Positions 25,172-33,419 of a stretch of 37,875 nucleotides of DNA are shown here, piece by piece. This DNA comes from Verrucomicrobiota bacterium (GTDB lineage: Bacteria; Verrucomicrobiota; Verrucomicrobiia; Limisphaerales; JADLHS01): assembly GCA_025350905.1 (NCBI GenBank), contig JANXWY010000428.1:1-37875 (forward strand), read 5' to 3'. The first letter of the stretch is position 1. Every line of letters begins with the position of its first letter. The position numbers and the translations under genes were made by a program. The notes beneath the pieces were generated by a model. That model saw only the letters and a list, made by a program, of their open reading frames with translations. It did not search any database and had not been told where the DNA came from.

Positions 25172-25240
25172 GTTCAACCCGGGAATGCAATTAACCCTCG
25201 GCTGCGCTCCGGGTTAACTACATAACTTCAGGTGTTAGGT
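25172..25240 (-). other. Candidate integron attC site at the end of the 25228 gene
   Basis: Read on the minus strand, ACCTAAC (25240-25234) fits the R'' core RYYYAAC and GTTGAAC (25178-25172) fits the R' core GTTRRRY, 69 bases end to end. Between them TTAACCC and GGGTTAA form a hairpin. R'' is exactly complementary to GTTAGGT at 25615-25621, just upstream of the gene's start. That is the relation expected between the two ends of one gene cassette. The internal L boxes pair poorly, no integrase gene is in the window, and only one cassette can be argued, so this is a hypothesis. Confidence 0.35.
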
Positions 25241-25599
25241 GCCGGTGCGTGAATAACCATAATCTCAAGCCACTCGTTTTTCGGTGAAAAATAAAAAACC
25301 GCGTAAAGGCTTACCGAATCCTGCCAAAAATGAGTAATGCCTAACGTCGGATAATGGTCGCCGCCAGGACCGAGCCGACAAAATAAACGAAAATGCAGAC
25401 AAAGCCGGTCAATCCGGACACCCGTCGCTCGCTTCAAAGTGCCATCTGCAACCATCGCGTCCAGCTTCTTTTGGTCAACTCGCAAATACTCGTCCTGATG
25501 TCTCGATGCGTATCCGAGCAAACCAAGTCCCGCGAATAAAACCTCCGGGAACTTATTCTCCGGCGTCTCGTGATTCAATTCTTGGTCTTCCCATCGCAT
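25228..25599 (-). CDS. Hypothetical protein, cassette-like
   Basis: This 123-residue soluble protein belongs to no family I recognise. It has a Glu/Asp-rich start (RWEDQELNHETPENKFPEV), a central helix region (QKKLDAMVADGTLKRATGV) and a beta-rich C-terminus with aromatics (ITHFWQDSVSLYAVFYF). Base composition is visibly lower in GC than in the flanking genes, which suggests later acquisition. GTTAGGT lies 16-22 bases upstream of the ATG and its complement sits at the stop codon, the pattern of an integron gene cassette. A long imperfect palindrome lies just upstream (25640-25704). The gap 24928-25171 has no gene. Confidence 0.6.
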   Translation of the reverse strand: MRWEDQELNHETPENKFPEVLFAGLGLLGYASRHQDEYLRVDQKKLDAMVADGTLKRATGVRIDRLCLHFRLFCRLGPGGDHYPTLGITHFWQDSVSLYAVFYFSPKNEWLEIMVIHAPAPNT

Positions 25600-25639
25600 A
25601 AAAATCTCGAAGGCACCTAACGAATAATATAGGTAATCC

Positions 25640-25704
25640 GAAGTTATTCATGGGCTGGTGGCGTGCGGTGCGGAAAGCGCCCGCCGCAGACCGTGAATAA
25701 CTTC
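25640..25704. repeat. 65-bp palindrome with 11-bp perfect arms
   Basis: GAAGTTATTCA (25640-25650) and TGAATAACTTC (25694-25704) are perfect inverted arms. The enclosed sequence continues the pairing imperfectly (GGCTGGTGGCG with CGCCGCAGACC), giving a long attC-like or REP-like stem. It lies just upstream of the cassette-like gene, next to its GTTAGGT boundary. Confidence 0.5.
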
Positions 25705-25780
25705 GTCGCCGCAAAAAAGTTTGTGGCCCGATTCGGATGGTGCAGCCCGTAGGTTTTCACTATCCATGTTGCTTGGTTTT

Positions 25781-25910
25781 CCCGCCCCGGCGGGTCAGGT
25801 CTGCTAACGACCAGTCGTCGTAACGACTTTGAACTTACGACCGACCCGCCGGGCGGGGCTTGACCCTCTAACGACTACTCCAGAGGGCGTCGCTGTTGTC
25901 CGAACGACTC
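25781..25910. repeat. GC-rich inverted repeat plus five AACGAC-type repeats
   Basis: CCCGCCCCGGCGGGTC (25781-25796) is complementary, with a one-base slip, to GACCCGCCGGGCGGGG (25843-25858). Within and after it the short word A(A)CGACY recurs at about 25805, 25820, 25836, 25869 and 25902. The block is part of a 382-base gene-free gap (25600-25981). The repeated words could be binding sites or decayed repeat units. Confidence 0.4.
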
Positions 25911-25981
25911 TTCTATATTGGCGTCGCTGGGTCAAGCCTGCGGGAAACCCAAAACCAAAACCCCAACGCGATTTAGACGTT

Positions 25982-26329
25982 TCACACTCCGCTCATGGTG
26001 AACAAAACCCTGACAGCCCAAAATGACAGTAACGATCCCAGAGTCACCGGTAGTAAAGTGGCAGCCAACGCCCACCACTCAAGCATTCCAAATTGGCCAC
26101 GCTTTCGAGCCGCCACCAAAATCATGCCACCTGCGAAACATATCGCCGGAGTCAGAGTCACCGTGAGCATCCACAGTAAAGGGGTCGCCGACCAATCACT
26201 TCTGAACCCGCTGGTCGCGAAATAAATGCAGGCGCTGAGATGCCACAGAGCTGAACAAGTAATCAACGCCATCGAAAGCGCGGAGGTAGAAACTCGACCG
26301 CGAAGAATAGCATCCTCTGTTGTGTTCAT
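25982..26329 (-). CDS. Small three-helix membrane protein, unknown function
   Basis: This 115-residue protein has three clear hydrophobic segments (about 17-38, 48-72 and 81-109). The loops are short and a motif GFRSDWSATP lies between the first two. No family is recognised. Codon and base composition resemble the neighbouring orphan gene at 25228, suggesting they belong to the same accessory patch. Upstream 26330-26602 is gene-free, with no terminator or clear promoter seen. Confidence 0.6.
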   Translation of the reverse strand: MNTTEDAILRGRVSTSALSMALITCSALWHLSACIYFATSGFRSDWSATPLLWMLTVTLTPAICFAGGMILVAARKRGQFGMLEWWALAATLLPVTLGSLLSFWAVRVLFTMSGV

Positions 26330-26602
26330 ATTGTTTTTGAAAGTGTAGCTGACAATTGCTCACGCGCGCAATCGGCCTGACAGTTATTCGGGCGCAAGTT
26401 GCGGACTATCATGAATGGCATAACAAGCTTCCACTTCAGGCTTCCTTTCCGCATCAACAGGGTTGATAGGTTTTCACCCATGAATATTGAACCAGGAAAA
26501 ACCGCACGTCGTCTGGGCCCGCGGCTCCCAAATCCCAAGGCAGAGCAAGGAGCTGGCCGGAAGCGTCCGTTGGCCCGGTGACAGCGAGCCTGTCCGCGAG
26601 GC

Positions 26603-27547
26603 TTAACGATCCCGCTTCAAAAGAAATTCCGCCAGCGCTTCGAGGGCAACGGCCCGGCCCTGGAACGGCTTCAAAGCGGCGAACGCTTTGGCGGTCAATT
26701 CCGCCGCAATCTTGCGCGATCGCGCCAGCCCGATAATCGAAGGGTAAGTGGCCTTCTGCGCTTTCGTGTCCTTACCCGCGGTTTTGCCGAGCTGCTCGCT
26801 CGTTTGCGTGACGTCGAGGATGTCGTCAATCACCTGGAACGCGAGCCCGACCTGGTAGCCGAAGTCGGTGAGTGCTTGAAGTTGCGCGGCGGAGCAGTTC
26901 GCACTCATGCCGCCGAGCCGGGCGGAGCAACAAAGCAGGGCGGACGTCTTGCGTTCGTGAATGTATTTCAAATGCGCGGCAGAAGTTTTCTTGCCTTCAC
27001 CTTCGAGATCGGCCACCTGCCCCGCGATGAGTTGGAGCGAGCCGGAGGCTTTCGCGATTTCCAGAATCAGATCGCGATGCGAATAACGCGGCCAGCCTTT
27101 CGCCTGCGCGGCAATCTCAAACGCCTGAGTCAATAGCGCGTCGCCGGCCAGCACGGCAATGCCTTCCCCAAAGACTTTGTGGTTGGTCGGTTTGCCCCGA
27201 CGGAAATCGTCATTGTCCATCGCGGGCAGGTCGTCATGCACCAACGAATAGGTGTGAATGCACTCGACGGCGCAAGCCAGCGGCAGGGCGTCGGCCTCAT
27301 GTCCGCCGCAAGCTTCCGCCGCCGCGAGGACGAGGGCGGGCCGCATCCGTTTGCCGCCGGCGAACAGTGAATAGCGCATGGCGCGGTGGATCGTGGCGGG
27401 CTTGGCTTTTTCCGACGGCAGAAACCGGTCCATCGCGGCGTTGACAGCGACGGTGCGCGTTTCGAGGTACGACGCCAGATCGAAGGCTGGAGGGCGGACG
27501 GCTGATCTCTGACTTCTGACTTCTGACTTCTGGTTTATACGCGGCAT
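26603..27547 (-). CDS. Polyprenyl (farnesyl/geranylgeranyl) diphosphate synthase
   Basis: This 314-residue trans-isoprenyl diphosphate synthase condenses isopentenyl diphosphate onto an allylic primer. The first aspartate-rich motif is DDLPAMD (105-111), the bacterial DDx4D type. The second is DDILD near 240. GGKRMRPALVLAAAEACGG (64-82) and the KTSALL segment are also conserved. The aliphatic residues before the first motif (CIHTYSLVH) do not settle C15 versus C20 product. The first ~20 residues come from a heptanucleotide tandem repeat and are unlike relatives, which begin near FDLASYLE; no good start codon lies downstream of the repeat and before that point. It is divergent from rpoZ-smpB. 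Confidence 0.92.
   Translation of the reverse strand: MPRINQKSEVRSQRSAVRPPAFDLASYLETRTVAVNAAMDRFLPSEKAKPATIHRAMRYSLFAGGKRMRPALVLAAAEACGGHEADALPLACAVECIHTYSLVHDDLPAMDNDDFRRGKPTNHKVFGEGIAVLAGDALLTQAFEIAAQAKGWPRYSHRDLILEIAKASGSLQLIAGQVADLEGEGKKTSAAHLKYIHERKTSALLCCSARLGGMSANCSAAQLQALTDFGYQVGLAFQVIDDILDVTQTSEQLGKTAGKDTKAQKATYPSIIGLARSRKIAAELTAKAFAALKPFQGRAVALEALAEFLLKRDR
27507..27535. repeat. Heptanucleotide tandem repeat inside the 5' end of the prenyl synthase gene
   Basis: TCTGACT is repeated three times with a partial fourth copy (plus strand), encoding QKSEVRSQRSA on the minus strand. As the unit is seven bases, gain or loss of one copy would shift the frame between the ATG at 27547 and the enzyme core. 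Confidence 0.7.
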
Positions 27548-27659
27548 GGGGCGGTTGTTTTAGGAAAATGCGGCACCGCGCGCAAGTTGATTGTTTTTTG
27601 TATTGCGCCTGGGCCGGCGTTGGTTACTCTGTCGCGCTCGATTCGGACTGATTAAAACT

Positions 27660-27914
27660 GTGAACGCTGAACTCTGCAAAAAAGCTCTGGAAAAGGTTGG
27701 CAACCCCAACGTACTCATCAATCTGGTCTCGCGCCGCGTGCGCCAGCTCAACTCCGGCGGCGGCGGCTCGAACCGTCCCTTGATCGCGGATGCCACCAAC
27801 CTCGGCATGGCGGATGTGGCCTTGCGCGAGATTATTGAGGAGAAGATTGGCTGGGATTTGCCCGAGCCCGTGGAACTCACCCGGCCCATGCCCAAGAAGC
27901 GCAAGAAGCACTGA
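27660..27914 (+). CDS. rpoZ: RNA polymerase omega subunit
   Basis: This 84-residue protein starts at GTG 27660; an upstream ATG at 27591 would add 23 residues of unrelated sequence. NPNVLINLVSRRVRQLNSG is the omega signature of this phylum, followed by MADVALREIIEEKIGW. The tail is basic (MPKKRKKH). Omega helps RNA polymerase assembly and, where the sites exist, ppGpp binding. The gene is followed by a 10-bp hairpin and then smpB, an arrangement suggesting one housekeeping unit. Confidence 0.9.
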   Translation: MNAELCKKALEKVGNPNVLINLVSRRVRQLNSGGGGSNRPLIADATNLGMADVALREIIEEKIGWDLPEPVELTRPMPKKRKKH

Positions 27915-27940
27915 GCCGCGACAATCAACTTGATTAAGCG

Positions 27941-27966
27941 CAGCCAGAGGAATCACCCTCTGGCTG
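27941..27966 (+). promoter_or_regulatory. Hairpin between rpoZ and smpB
   Basis: CAGCCAGAGG and CCTCTGGCTG form a perfect 10-bp stem with a 6-base loop, ending 9 bases before the smpB ATG. The following TTGCCGTTT is a poor U-tract, so termination would be partial at best. The hairpin would also cover the smpB ribosome-binding region, so translational control or mRNA processing is an alternative. Confidence 0.5.
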
Positions 27967-27975
27967 TTGCCGTTT

Positions 27976-28422
27976 ATGGCTGACATCGTTAAAAACGCAA
28001 AAGCCCGCCGCGATTACCAGATCCTCGAAACCTTCGAGGCCGGGATTGTCTTGCACGGGACGGAGGTGAAGGCGTTGCGCGCCGGCAAAGGCCAGATTGC
28101 CGATGCCTACGCCCGGGTGGAACACCACGAAGTTTTTCTGCACAACGCGCACATTGACGAATACTCGCACGGGAATCTCCAGAACCATCAGCCCAAGGCC
28201 GCGCGCAAGCTGCTGCTGCATAAATCGGAAATCCGTAAGCTGTTTGAACTGGCGTCGGTCAAAGGCAACGCGCTCATTCCGCTGGCGTTTTACTGGAAGA
28301 ATGGCCGGGTGAAAGTCTCGATCGGGGTCGGCAAAGGCAAGGCGGTATTCGACAAGCGGGAAGATTTGAAGCGGCAGGAGGCCGAGCGCGAAATGAAACG
28401 CGCCACGCAGCGACGTCGGTGA
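27976..28422 (+). CDS. smpB: SsrA-binding protein SmpB
   Basis: This 148-residue SmpB has the usual N-terminal start VKNAKARRDYQILETFEAGIVL and the oligonucleotide-binding core GTEVKALRAGKGQIADAYA. The conserved PLAFYWKNGRVKVSIGVGKGK is present, as is a basic C-terminal tail (KREDLKRQEAEREMKRATQRRR) that enters the empty decoding centre. It delivers tmRNA to stalled ribosomes. ATG 27976 is preferred over TTG 27967. No tmRNA gene is recognisable nearby; the following 28423-28670 is gene-free. Confidence 0.96.
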   Translation: MADIVKNAKARRDYQILETFEAGIVLHGTEVKALRAGKGQIADAYARVEHHEVFLHNAHIDEYSHGNLQNHQPKAARKLLLHKSEIRKLFELASVKGNALIPLAFYWKNGRVKVSIGVGKGKAVFDKREDLKRQEAEREMKRATQRRR

Positions 28423-28670
28423 GTCGCTCGTCCGCGGGACAACCGTGGCCCCAGGACCAGGTCGCCGGCACCATGCCCCGCGCGGAAGATCGAATTATCT
28501 GGGGCCTCGCGCGTCCAAACTCAGCACCGGACGGCTTCGCCAACCCGAGTCACGTCCCGTCGCTCTGGAAAGGGTCACTCACAAATAAAAAAAATGTTTC
28601 TAGCGCTTGAGTTCGTTGCTTCATTTAGGCGACAATTCGTTGCCGAACAATGCAGCAAGGATTGCCCGAC

Positions 28671-30788
28671 ATGCTAAGACTGAGCCTGATTACCGTCACG
28701 CTGGTACTCCTCACGGGTTGCCAGCGACCAAAACCGCAAACGAAACAAACGGCGTCGAAATCAGGACCCAAGCCCGCGGCCACGGTTGTGGCCCAACCGC
28801 CCGCTGCGACCGTTGCCCCAACGAATCCGCCGGCGGCCTTGGCCACCCTCCCACCGGCAGCCACCCTCCCACCGGCAGCCACCCCGCCACCGGCAACCAA
28901 TCCTCCCGCGTCGATTTTACCCACGAGCACGCCCCCCGCCCCGCCGCCCAACGGGTTGTTGGACACCGGAAAGGTTGAGTACGACCCGGTTTATGATTCG
29001 GAAATCAAGGAAGTATTCCGACTGGCGAACAAGAATGAGTGGGAGGAAGCGCGAGCGAAGTCGGCCGGGTTGGTGCAGTTCAATCCCACTAACGCGATGT
29101 TGCTCCGACTCAATACGTGGGTGGTCCAGCAAGGAAAGAAACGGCGGGAACAAGCCCTCGAGGACGAGATTCGCAACATCGACGCCAAGAATGCCACCTT
29201 CAATCCCACCGCCATCGACCTGATCACGGAAAAAAAAGACCACGGCCTGCCGGCCCGCAAGGACGTGCGCGACGCGATTGACCTCATTGAAAGCAAGCCG
29301 TGGATTCCCAAGAATTTCGGCAAAACCATCCTCGAACAAGGACCGCTATTCGATTTTGATGCCGCCAAAGGGCCGATGGGCAAGGTGCTCGAGAAGGAAG
29401 TTTCCATTCACCTCGACAACGTTCCATTTGAAACCGTAATCATGAATCTGAGCCAGTCCTCCGGGGTCAACATCGTGGCGGACAAGACCCTGCCGGCTTT
29501 GACGAACCGGCTCACGATCAATCTGGACAAGGTCAAGCTGGGCGAGTTTTTCAAATACGTCGGCCGCAATTACGAAGTTCAGTTTCAGGTCGGCCAGGAT
29601 CTCGTTTGGATGATTGATACCAAGAGCACCAATCGACTGATGGAGGAAGTGCGGTTTTACAAATTGCGGAAGGGGTTCGTGCTGCCGGCGGTGCTCGGGT
29701 CGGAGGACATGACGCGGGCGACGGTCACGGCGGCGACGGTGACGACGGTCACGGAGAGCCAGAAGTTCAAGAAATTCGTCAACGACGAAGCGCCCCCCCT
29801 CCCATCCATCGAGCGCGCCATCACGAACATGTTCACCGGCTCGAAATTCATGATCGATTATGAACGCAACCTGATCATGGCGCGCGGCTCGATCGAGCAA
29901 TTGGACGTGCTGGAGAAGATCATCAAGGAATTCGACCAACCCATCCAACAGGTGTTGATCGAGGCGCGGTTCATCACCCTGTCCAAAGGGGCATTCATGC
30001 AACTGGGCGTTTTGTGGGAAACGGGTCGACCCACGGATGGAGCCCGGCTGCCTCAGGACTTCACCGGTCTGGTCGGCAACCAGAATCTGCAGAACCTTGG
30101 CCTTGGAATTCAGTACACGTTTACGAATATTTTCAACCAATCAACGCTCACCGCCACCATCAGCGCGCTCGAGCAAAGCGGCGAAGGCCAGACCTTGAGC
30201 GCGCCGCGGCTGACCGTCATTAACAATCGCCCGGCCACCATCAACGACGGCAAGGTGCAGTACTACTACGAAGAGTATCAGGTCCAACAATCGGTGGGCC
30301 AGTACGTCACCGCCTCTTCGTGGGTGCCCTCGGGCAAGCCCACCAAAATCACATCAGGCGCTTCACTGAACGTGATGGCCAGTATCGCGGGGGACGGCCG
30401 GCATATTCTGCTCGCACTCAATCCCAGCGTGAAAACCGATGTGGAGGTAAAACCCTACGGTACGATCTACAGCTACAGTGCGACCGGCGTACCACAAAAC
30501 TCCTTTGAAATCAAATTGCCGGAATATCGCACGCAAGACTTGGCCACGCGCGTCGTGGTCAAGTCCGGTGAGACCGTGGCCATGGGGGGCGTTTTGGAAC
30601 GCCAGACCACCGAGTTGGTCGAGTCCGTACCGGTCCTGGGCAGCCTGCCCTATATTGGCGTGTTGTTTCGTCGCCGGACCGCCATCGACACCCCCCGCTA
30701 CTTGCTGGTCTTCGTAACCGCCACCATTCTGAACGACTCCGGGGATGGCGTCATCTTCGAGGACGCCGGCAGTACCAAACCCAAGTAA
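28671..30788 (+). CDS. Secretin (GspD/PilQ family) lipoprotein
   Basis: This 705-residue outer-membrane secretin has a lipoprotein signal MLRLSLITVTLVLLTGC with Cys at the lipobox. A Pro/Ala-rich linker follows (about 30-95), including a tandem ATLPPA repeat. N-domain-type segments follow: VSIHLDNVPFETVIMNLSQSSGVNIVADKT is the STN-like N0/N1 region and MARGSIEQLDVLEKIIKEFDQPIQQVLIEARFI leads into the gate. The secretin barrel core contains LSAPRLTVINNRPATI and VPVLGSLPYIGVLFRRR near the C-terminus. It forms the channel for type II secretion or a type IV pilus. An ATG at 28650 would add 7 residues. The next gene starts 1 base after its stop. Confidence 0.93.
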   Translation: MLRLSLITVTLVLLTGCQRPKPQTKQTASKSGPKPAATVVAQPPAATVAPTNPPAALATLPPAATLPPAATPPPATNPPASILPTSTPPAPPPNGLLDTGKVEYDPVYDSEIKEVFRLANKNEWEEARAKSAGLVQFNPTNAMLLRLNTWVVQQGKKRREQALEDEIRNIDAKNATFNPTAIDLITEKKDHGLPARKDVRDAIDLIESKPWIPKNFGKTILEQGPLFDFDAAKGPMGKVLEKEVSIHLDNVPFETVIMNLSQSSGVNIVADKTLPALTNRLTINLDKVKLGEFFKYVGRNYEVQFQVGQDLVWMIDTKSTNRLMEEVRFYKLRKGFVLPAVLGSEDMTRATVTAATVTTVTESQKFKKFVNDEAPPLPSIERAITNMFTGSKFMIDYERNLIMARGSIEQLDVLEKIIKEFDQPIQQVLIEARFITLSKGAFMQLGVLWETGRPTDGARLPQDFTGLVGNQNLQNLGLGIQYTFTNIFNQSTLTATISALEQSGEGQTLSAPRLTVINNRPATINDGKVQYYYEEYQVQQSVGQYVTASSWVPSGKPTKITSGASLNVMASIAGDGRHILLALNPSVKTDVEVKPYGTIYSYSATGVPQNSFEIKLPEYRTQDLATRVVVKSGETVAMGGVLERQTTELVESVPVLGSLPYIGVLFRRRTAIDTPRYLLVFVTATILNDSGDGVIFEDAGSTKPK
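28842..28895 (+). repeat. Three tandem 18-bp units in the secretin linker
   Basis: GCCACCCTCCCACCGGCA occurs at 28842 and 28860, with a near copy at 28878, encoding (A-T-L-P-P-A) units. As the period is a multiple of three, copy-number change would lengthen or shorten the linker without a frameshift. Confidence 0.8.
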
Positions 30789-30789
30789 C

Positions 30790-32577
30790 GTGACGTCCGC
30801 GCCATTCATCCGCAAGCCGCGCGGCCTTGAGCCACCCATTCGCCGCGTGCTCGCCGTGGACCCGGGCAGTCGCTGCGTCCGCCTGCTGCTGTTGGAAAGT
30901 CGCTTTGGTAAACTTCGCCTGTGCCGGCAGGAGGCGATTGACCTGCAAGAGGAGGGGCTGGTTTCTGCCGAGGAACTCCAGGCGCACATGCAGGCCACGG
31001 TGGCCCACTGGGGGCGACCGCCGCTTGCCTTGGCACTGCCGCAGCAAATCGCGGTCTCGCAGATTGTGGACTTGCCGCCGGTGCCCGACGCGGAAGCCCG
31101 TCTGCTTATTGAAGCGGAAACCGTCAAACTCGGCGGCGTGAGCGAGAGCGTAATGGTTTACGACTTCGCCCGCGTGCCCCTGCTGGCGGAGAACCGGCAG
31201 AGCTTTTGGGTTACATTTTGCCAGGAAGGTGAAATCCAATCCCGGATCACGCTGCTCGGCCTCGACCATCAGGAATTTCGCGAAATCACGACCTCAGCCA
31301 ATGCGTTGCTGACGGCGTGGCACGCCGCCCGACCCGGCCCGCGCGACGCGGTGCTGGTCCACGCGGGCGCCCAAAACACCACGCTGGTTGCCATCCGCCA
31401 AGGCGTGGGGGTATTTGCCTCGAGTTTCCCAATGGCGGGTGATTTTTTTACCCGGGCCATCGCGCGGCTGGGGCGCGTCTCCCTGGTGGCGGCCGAAGGT
31501 CTCAAGCGCAGCACCAATCTTTTTACCGGCGAGAAAACGCTGTCCGGCTTTGCGGAAATCGTCGATGGCTGGGCGGCGGAGTTGAAGCGACAACTGAGTG
31601 AGTGGCATGGGACCGCCCTCGACCCGGCCGGCGAATTTGTTGCCACCGGCGGCGCGTTCGAGCAACCCGGCCTGCGCGATTATCTCGCCCGGCACGCGGG
31701 CCTTAAATTTCAACCCTGGCCCACCAGTAACGCGCCGGCCGCGTTGCTGCCGGCGCGGGGTTTTGAGATCGCCCTCGGCGCGGCGTTGCAGGCTCTGGGG
31801 CAAGGCCGTCAACCCGCCTCGCTGCTCCCGGCAAGCCGGCGGCTGGCCTGGAAAAAGCACCTCAGTCGGCAACGGCTGGAGTTTCTCAATGCACTCTTGC
31901 TGGCCGCGTGTTTCGTGGCGCTGACGCTCGGCATCTGGCAACGACTCAACCTGATTGAAAGCAAACAGGCATTGACGATCAAAGTGCAAGCCGGCCTGGG
32001 CGTCGTGCAGGAAAACAGCAGCCTGACCCGTGAATTATTGAGCGGGTACGTTGAGCTCCGCCCACTGTTTGAACGCCAGCAAGCCACGGTGGACACCTTG
32101 CAGGCGCTGGCCCTGCTGCAAGCGGCGCGGAGCAATCACGGCTGGTGGTGCGTGCTGATCGCCGACCAGCAAAGTTACTTCGCGGCGCCGATCACGATCC
32201 CGACCGCGACCACGAACAAACCCGTGACCGAGGCGGCGGCCGGCGAGTTCTGGCCCCGGCGGCGCGAGCTTACCAATGCCGCGCCGGCGCGGCCCGGACT
32301 GATTGCGGAATTGTGTGTGCCCGAGGATGCGGACGCGGCGCGCACCACGCTGAGCCTGGTCGTTAACAGTCTGAAAAAATCCCCGGTGTTCGAGCGGGTG
32401 GATCTGCTGTCGGAAGATCTCCGCCGCGTGGTGGCGGACCCGAAGGTGATTCTACCGGAGCGCCACTTTGCCCTCGCGCTGGATTTTGCGACGACGGAAT
32501 TTCAAGCGGCCCCCGTCCGCGCCGGACGTCCGCTGCCGGGGGGGCGTTTCCCGGCCAAGACCGGTCCAGCACCTTGA
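30790..32577 (+). CDS. PilM-PilN-like fusion (GspL-like) pilus/secretion platform protein
   Basis: This 595-residue protein starts at GTG 30790, one base after the secretin stop. Residues about 15-330 form an actin-like ATPase domain of PilM type (RRVLAVDPGSRCVRLLLLE, AVLVHAGAQNTTLVAIRQG, VATGGAFEQPGLRDYLA). A single membrane helix follows (about 363-386, LEFLNALLLAACFVALTLGI). The rest (about 390-595) is a periplasmic PilN-like ferredoxin-fold region. In most type IV pilus systems PilM and PilN are separate; GspL of type II secretion has the fused topology, so this protein is GspL-like. It would link the ATPase to the periplasmic ring. The Pro-rich C-terminus is unusual. Confidence 0.85.
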   Translation: MTSAPFIRKPRGLEPPIRRVLAVDPGSRCVRLLLLESRFGKLRLCRQEAIDLQEEGLVSAEELQAHMQATVAHWGRPPLALALPQQIAVSQIVDLPPVPDAEARLLIEAETVKLGGVSESVMVYDFARVPLLAENRQSFWVTFCQEGEIQSRITLLGLDHQEFREITTSANALLTAWHAARPGPRDAVLVHAGAQNTTLVAIRQGVGVFASSFPMAGDFFTRAIARLGRVSLVAAEGLKRSTNLFTGEKTLSGFAEIVDGWAAELKRQLSEWHGTALDPAGEFVATGGAFEQPGLRDYLARHAGLKFQPWPTSNAPAALLPARGFEIALGAALQALGQGRQPASLLPASRRLAWKKHLSRQRLEFLNALLLAACFVALTLGIWQRLNLIESKQALTIKVQAGLGVVQENSSLTRELLSGYVELRPLFERQQATVDTLQALALLQAARSNHGWWCVLIADQQSYFAAPITIPTATTNKPVTEAAAGEFWPRRRELTNAAPARPGLIAELCVPEDADAARTTLSLVVNSLKKSPVFERVDLLSEDLRRVVADPKVILPERHFALALDFATTEFQAAPVRAGRPLPGGRFPAKTGPAP

Positions 32578-32581
32578 CCTG

Positions 32582-33400
32582 ATGCGACTCGATCCTGAAA
32601 CCCGGCGCCGCAGCATCCTCCCGCTCCTCGGGGGCGTGCTGGGGTTGATCTATCTTTTTGCCTTCATACCGCTCGATCGCAAGGCCGAAAGTCTCGACGC
32701 GCCGCTCGATCAATCCTGGCGCCGGCTCGCCGCCGCGCTCGGCCAGACCAACGCGCTCACCTTGGATTTCGTGAGCCTGACCAACCAGTTCAAGGAAACG
32801 CGCACCGCTCTGGCCGCGTTCGAAAACGCACGCAAACAGGCTCAGGCGCGGGTCGAATTGGACGAAGCTTTGCGGGCAGAACTGAGCGCGCCGTTCCAGC
32901 TCGTGGATTACCAAAATGAGGCCGGGCGGCGGATGGACGTGCTCACGCGACTGGCCAAGCAGGAAAGCGTAGTGCTGGAACCAGCCGTCCTCACCGGCTT
33001 CCCGGAGCAGTCCACCGAAGTGAGAGAACCCGCCTTGCTCTGGGCCGAACTGGCATTCTTGGATAACTTGTTGACGACGGCCATCCACGCCAAGGTGGCC
33101 ACCATCCATTTCATCGGCGCCCAGATGCCGCTGACCAATACCCCGCCCGCCATCAACGGCCGTGCGCTCGCCGGGCTGCCGATGCAAATCGAGTTGACCG
33201 GTGCAATTGCCAATGTTGCCCGCTTTTTGCAGACCTTGCCGTTGCGCGCGGATGAAATCGAGGCCGCGGGTCTGCCCGCCTCGTCGACGAACAAGCCCGC
33301 CTTGTTCATTGACCGGATCAAGCTGCGCAAACAAGCGCCCGAGAAACCGGACGAAGTGCGCCTCTCGTTGCGCGTGGTGGGATTTGTGTTCCAGAAATGA
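32582..33400 (+). CDS. PilO/GspM-like inner-membrane alignment protein
   Basis: This 272-residue protein starts at the ATG at 32582, 4 bases after the previous stop. A short basic cytoplasmic tail (MRLDPETRRR) precedes one membrane helix (about 12-30, ILPLLGGVLGLIYLFAFIPL). A coiled coil follows (FKETRTALAAFENARKQAQARVELDEALRA), then a ferredoxin-like domain (about 180-272, MQIELTGAIANVARFLQTL). This layout matches PilO and GspM, which pair with PilN/GspL in the inner-membrane platform. Sequence divergence means the assignment rests on topology and gene order. Confidence 0.75.
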   Translation: MRLDPETRRRSILPLLGGVLGLIYLFAFIPLDRKAESLDAPLDQSWRRLAAALGQTNALTLDFVSLTNQFKETRTALAAFENARKQAQARVELDEALRAELSAPFQLVDYQNEAGRRMDVLTRLAKQESVVLEPAVLTGFPEQSTEVREPALLWAELAFLDNLLTTAIHAKVATIHFIGAQMPLTNTPPAINGRALAGLPMQIELTGAIANVARFLQTLPLRADEIEAAGLPASSTNKPALFIDRIKLRKQAPEKPDEVRLSLRVVGFVFQK

Positions 33401-33419
33401 AACGACACCCGGAGCGGCC

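Noticed and set aside
25800-25910. Repeated AACGAC words considered as a CRISPR array
   Set aside because: Units are only 6-7 bases, spacing is irregular and no cas gene is present.
28423-28670. Gap after smpB checked for a tmRNA gene
   Set aside because: No alanyl acceptor-like ends or tag-peptide frame was seen.
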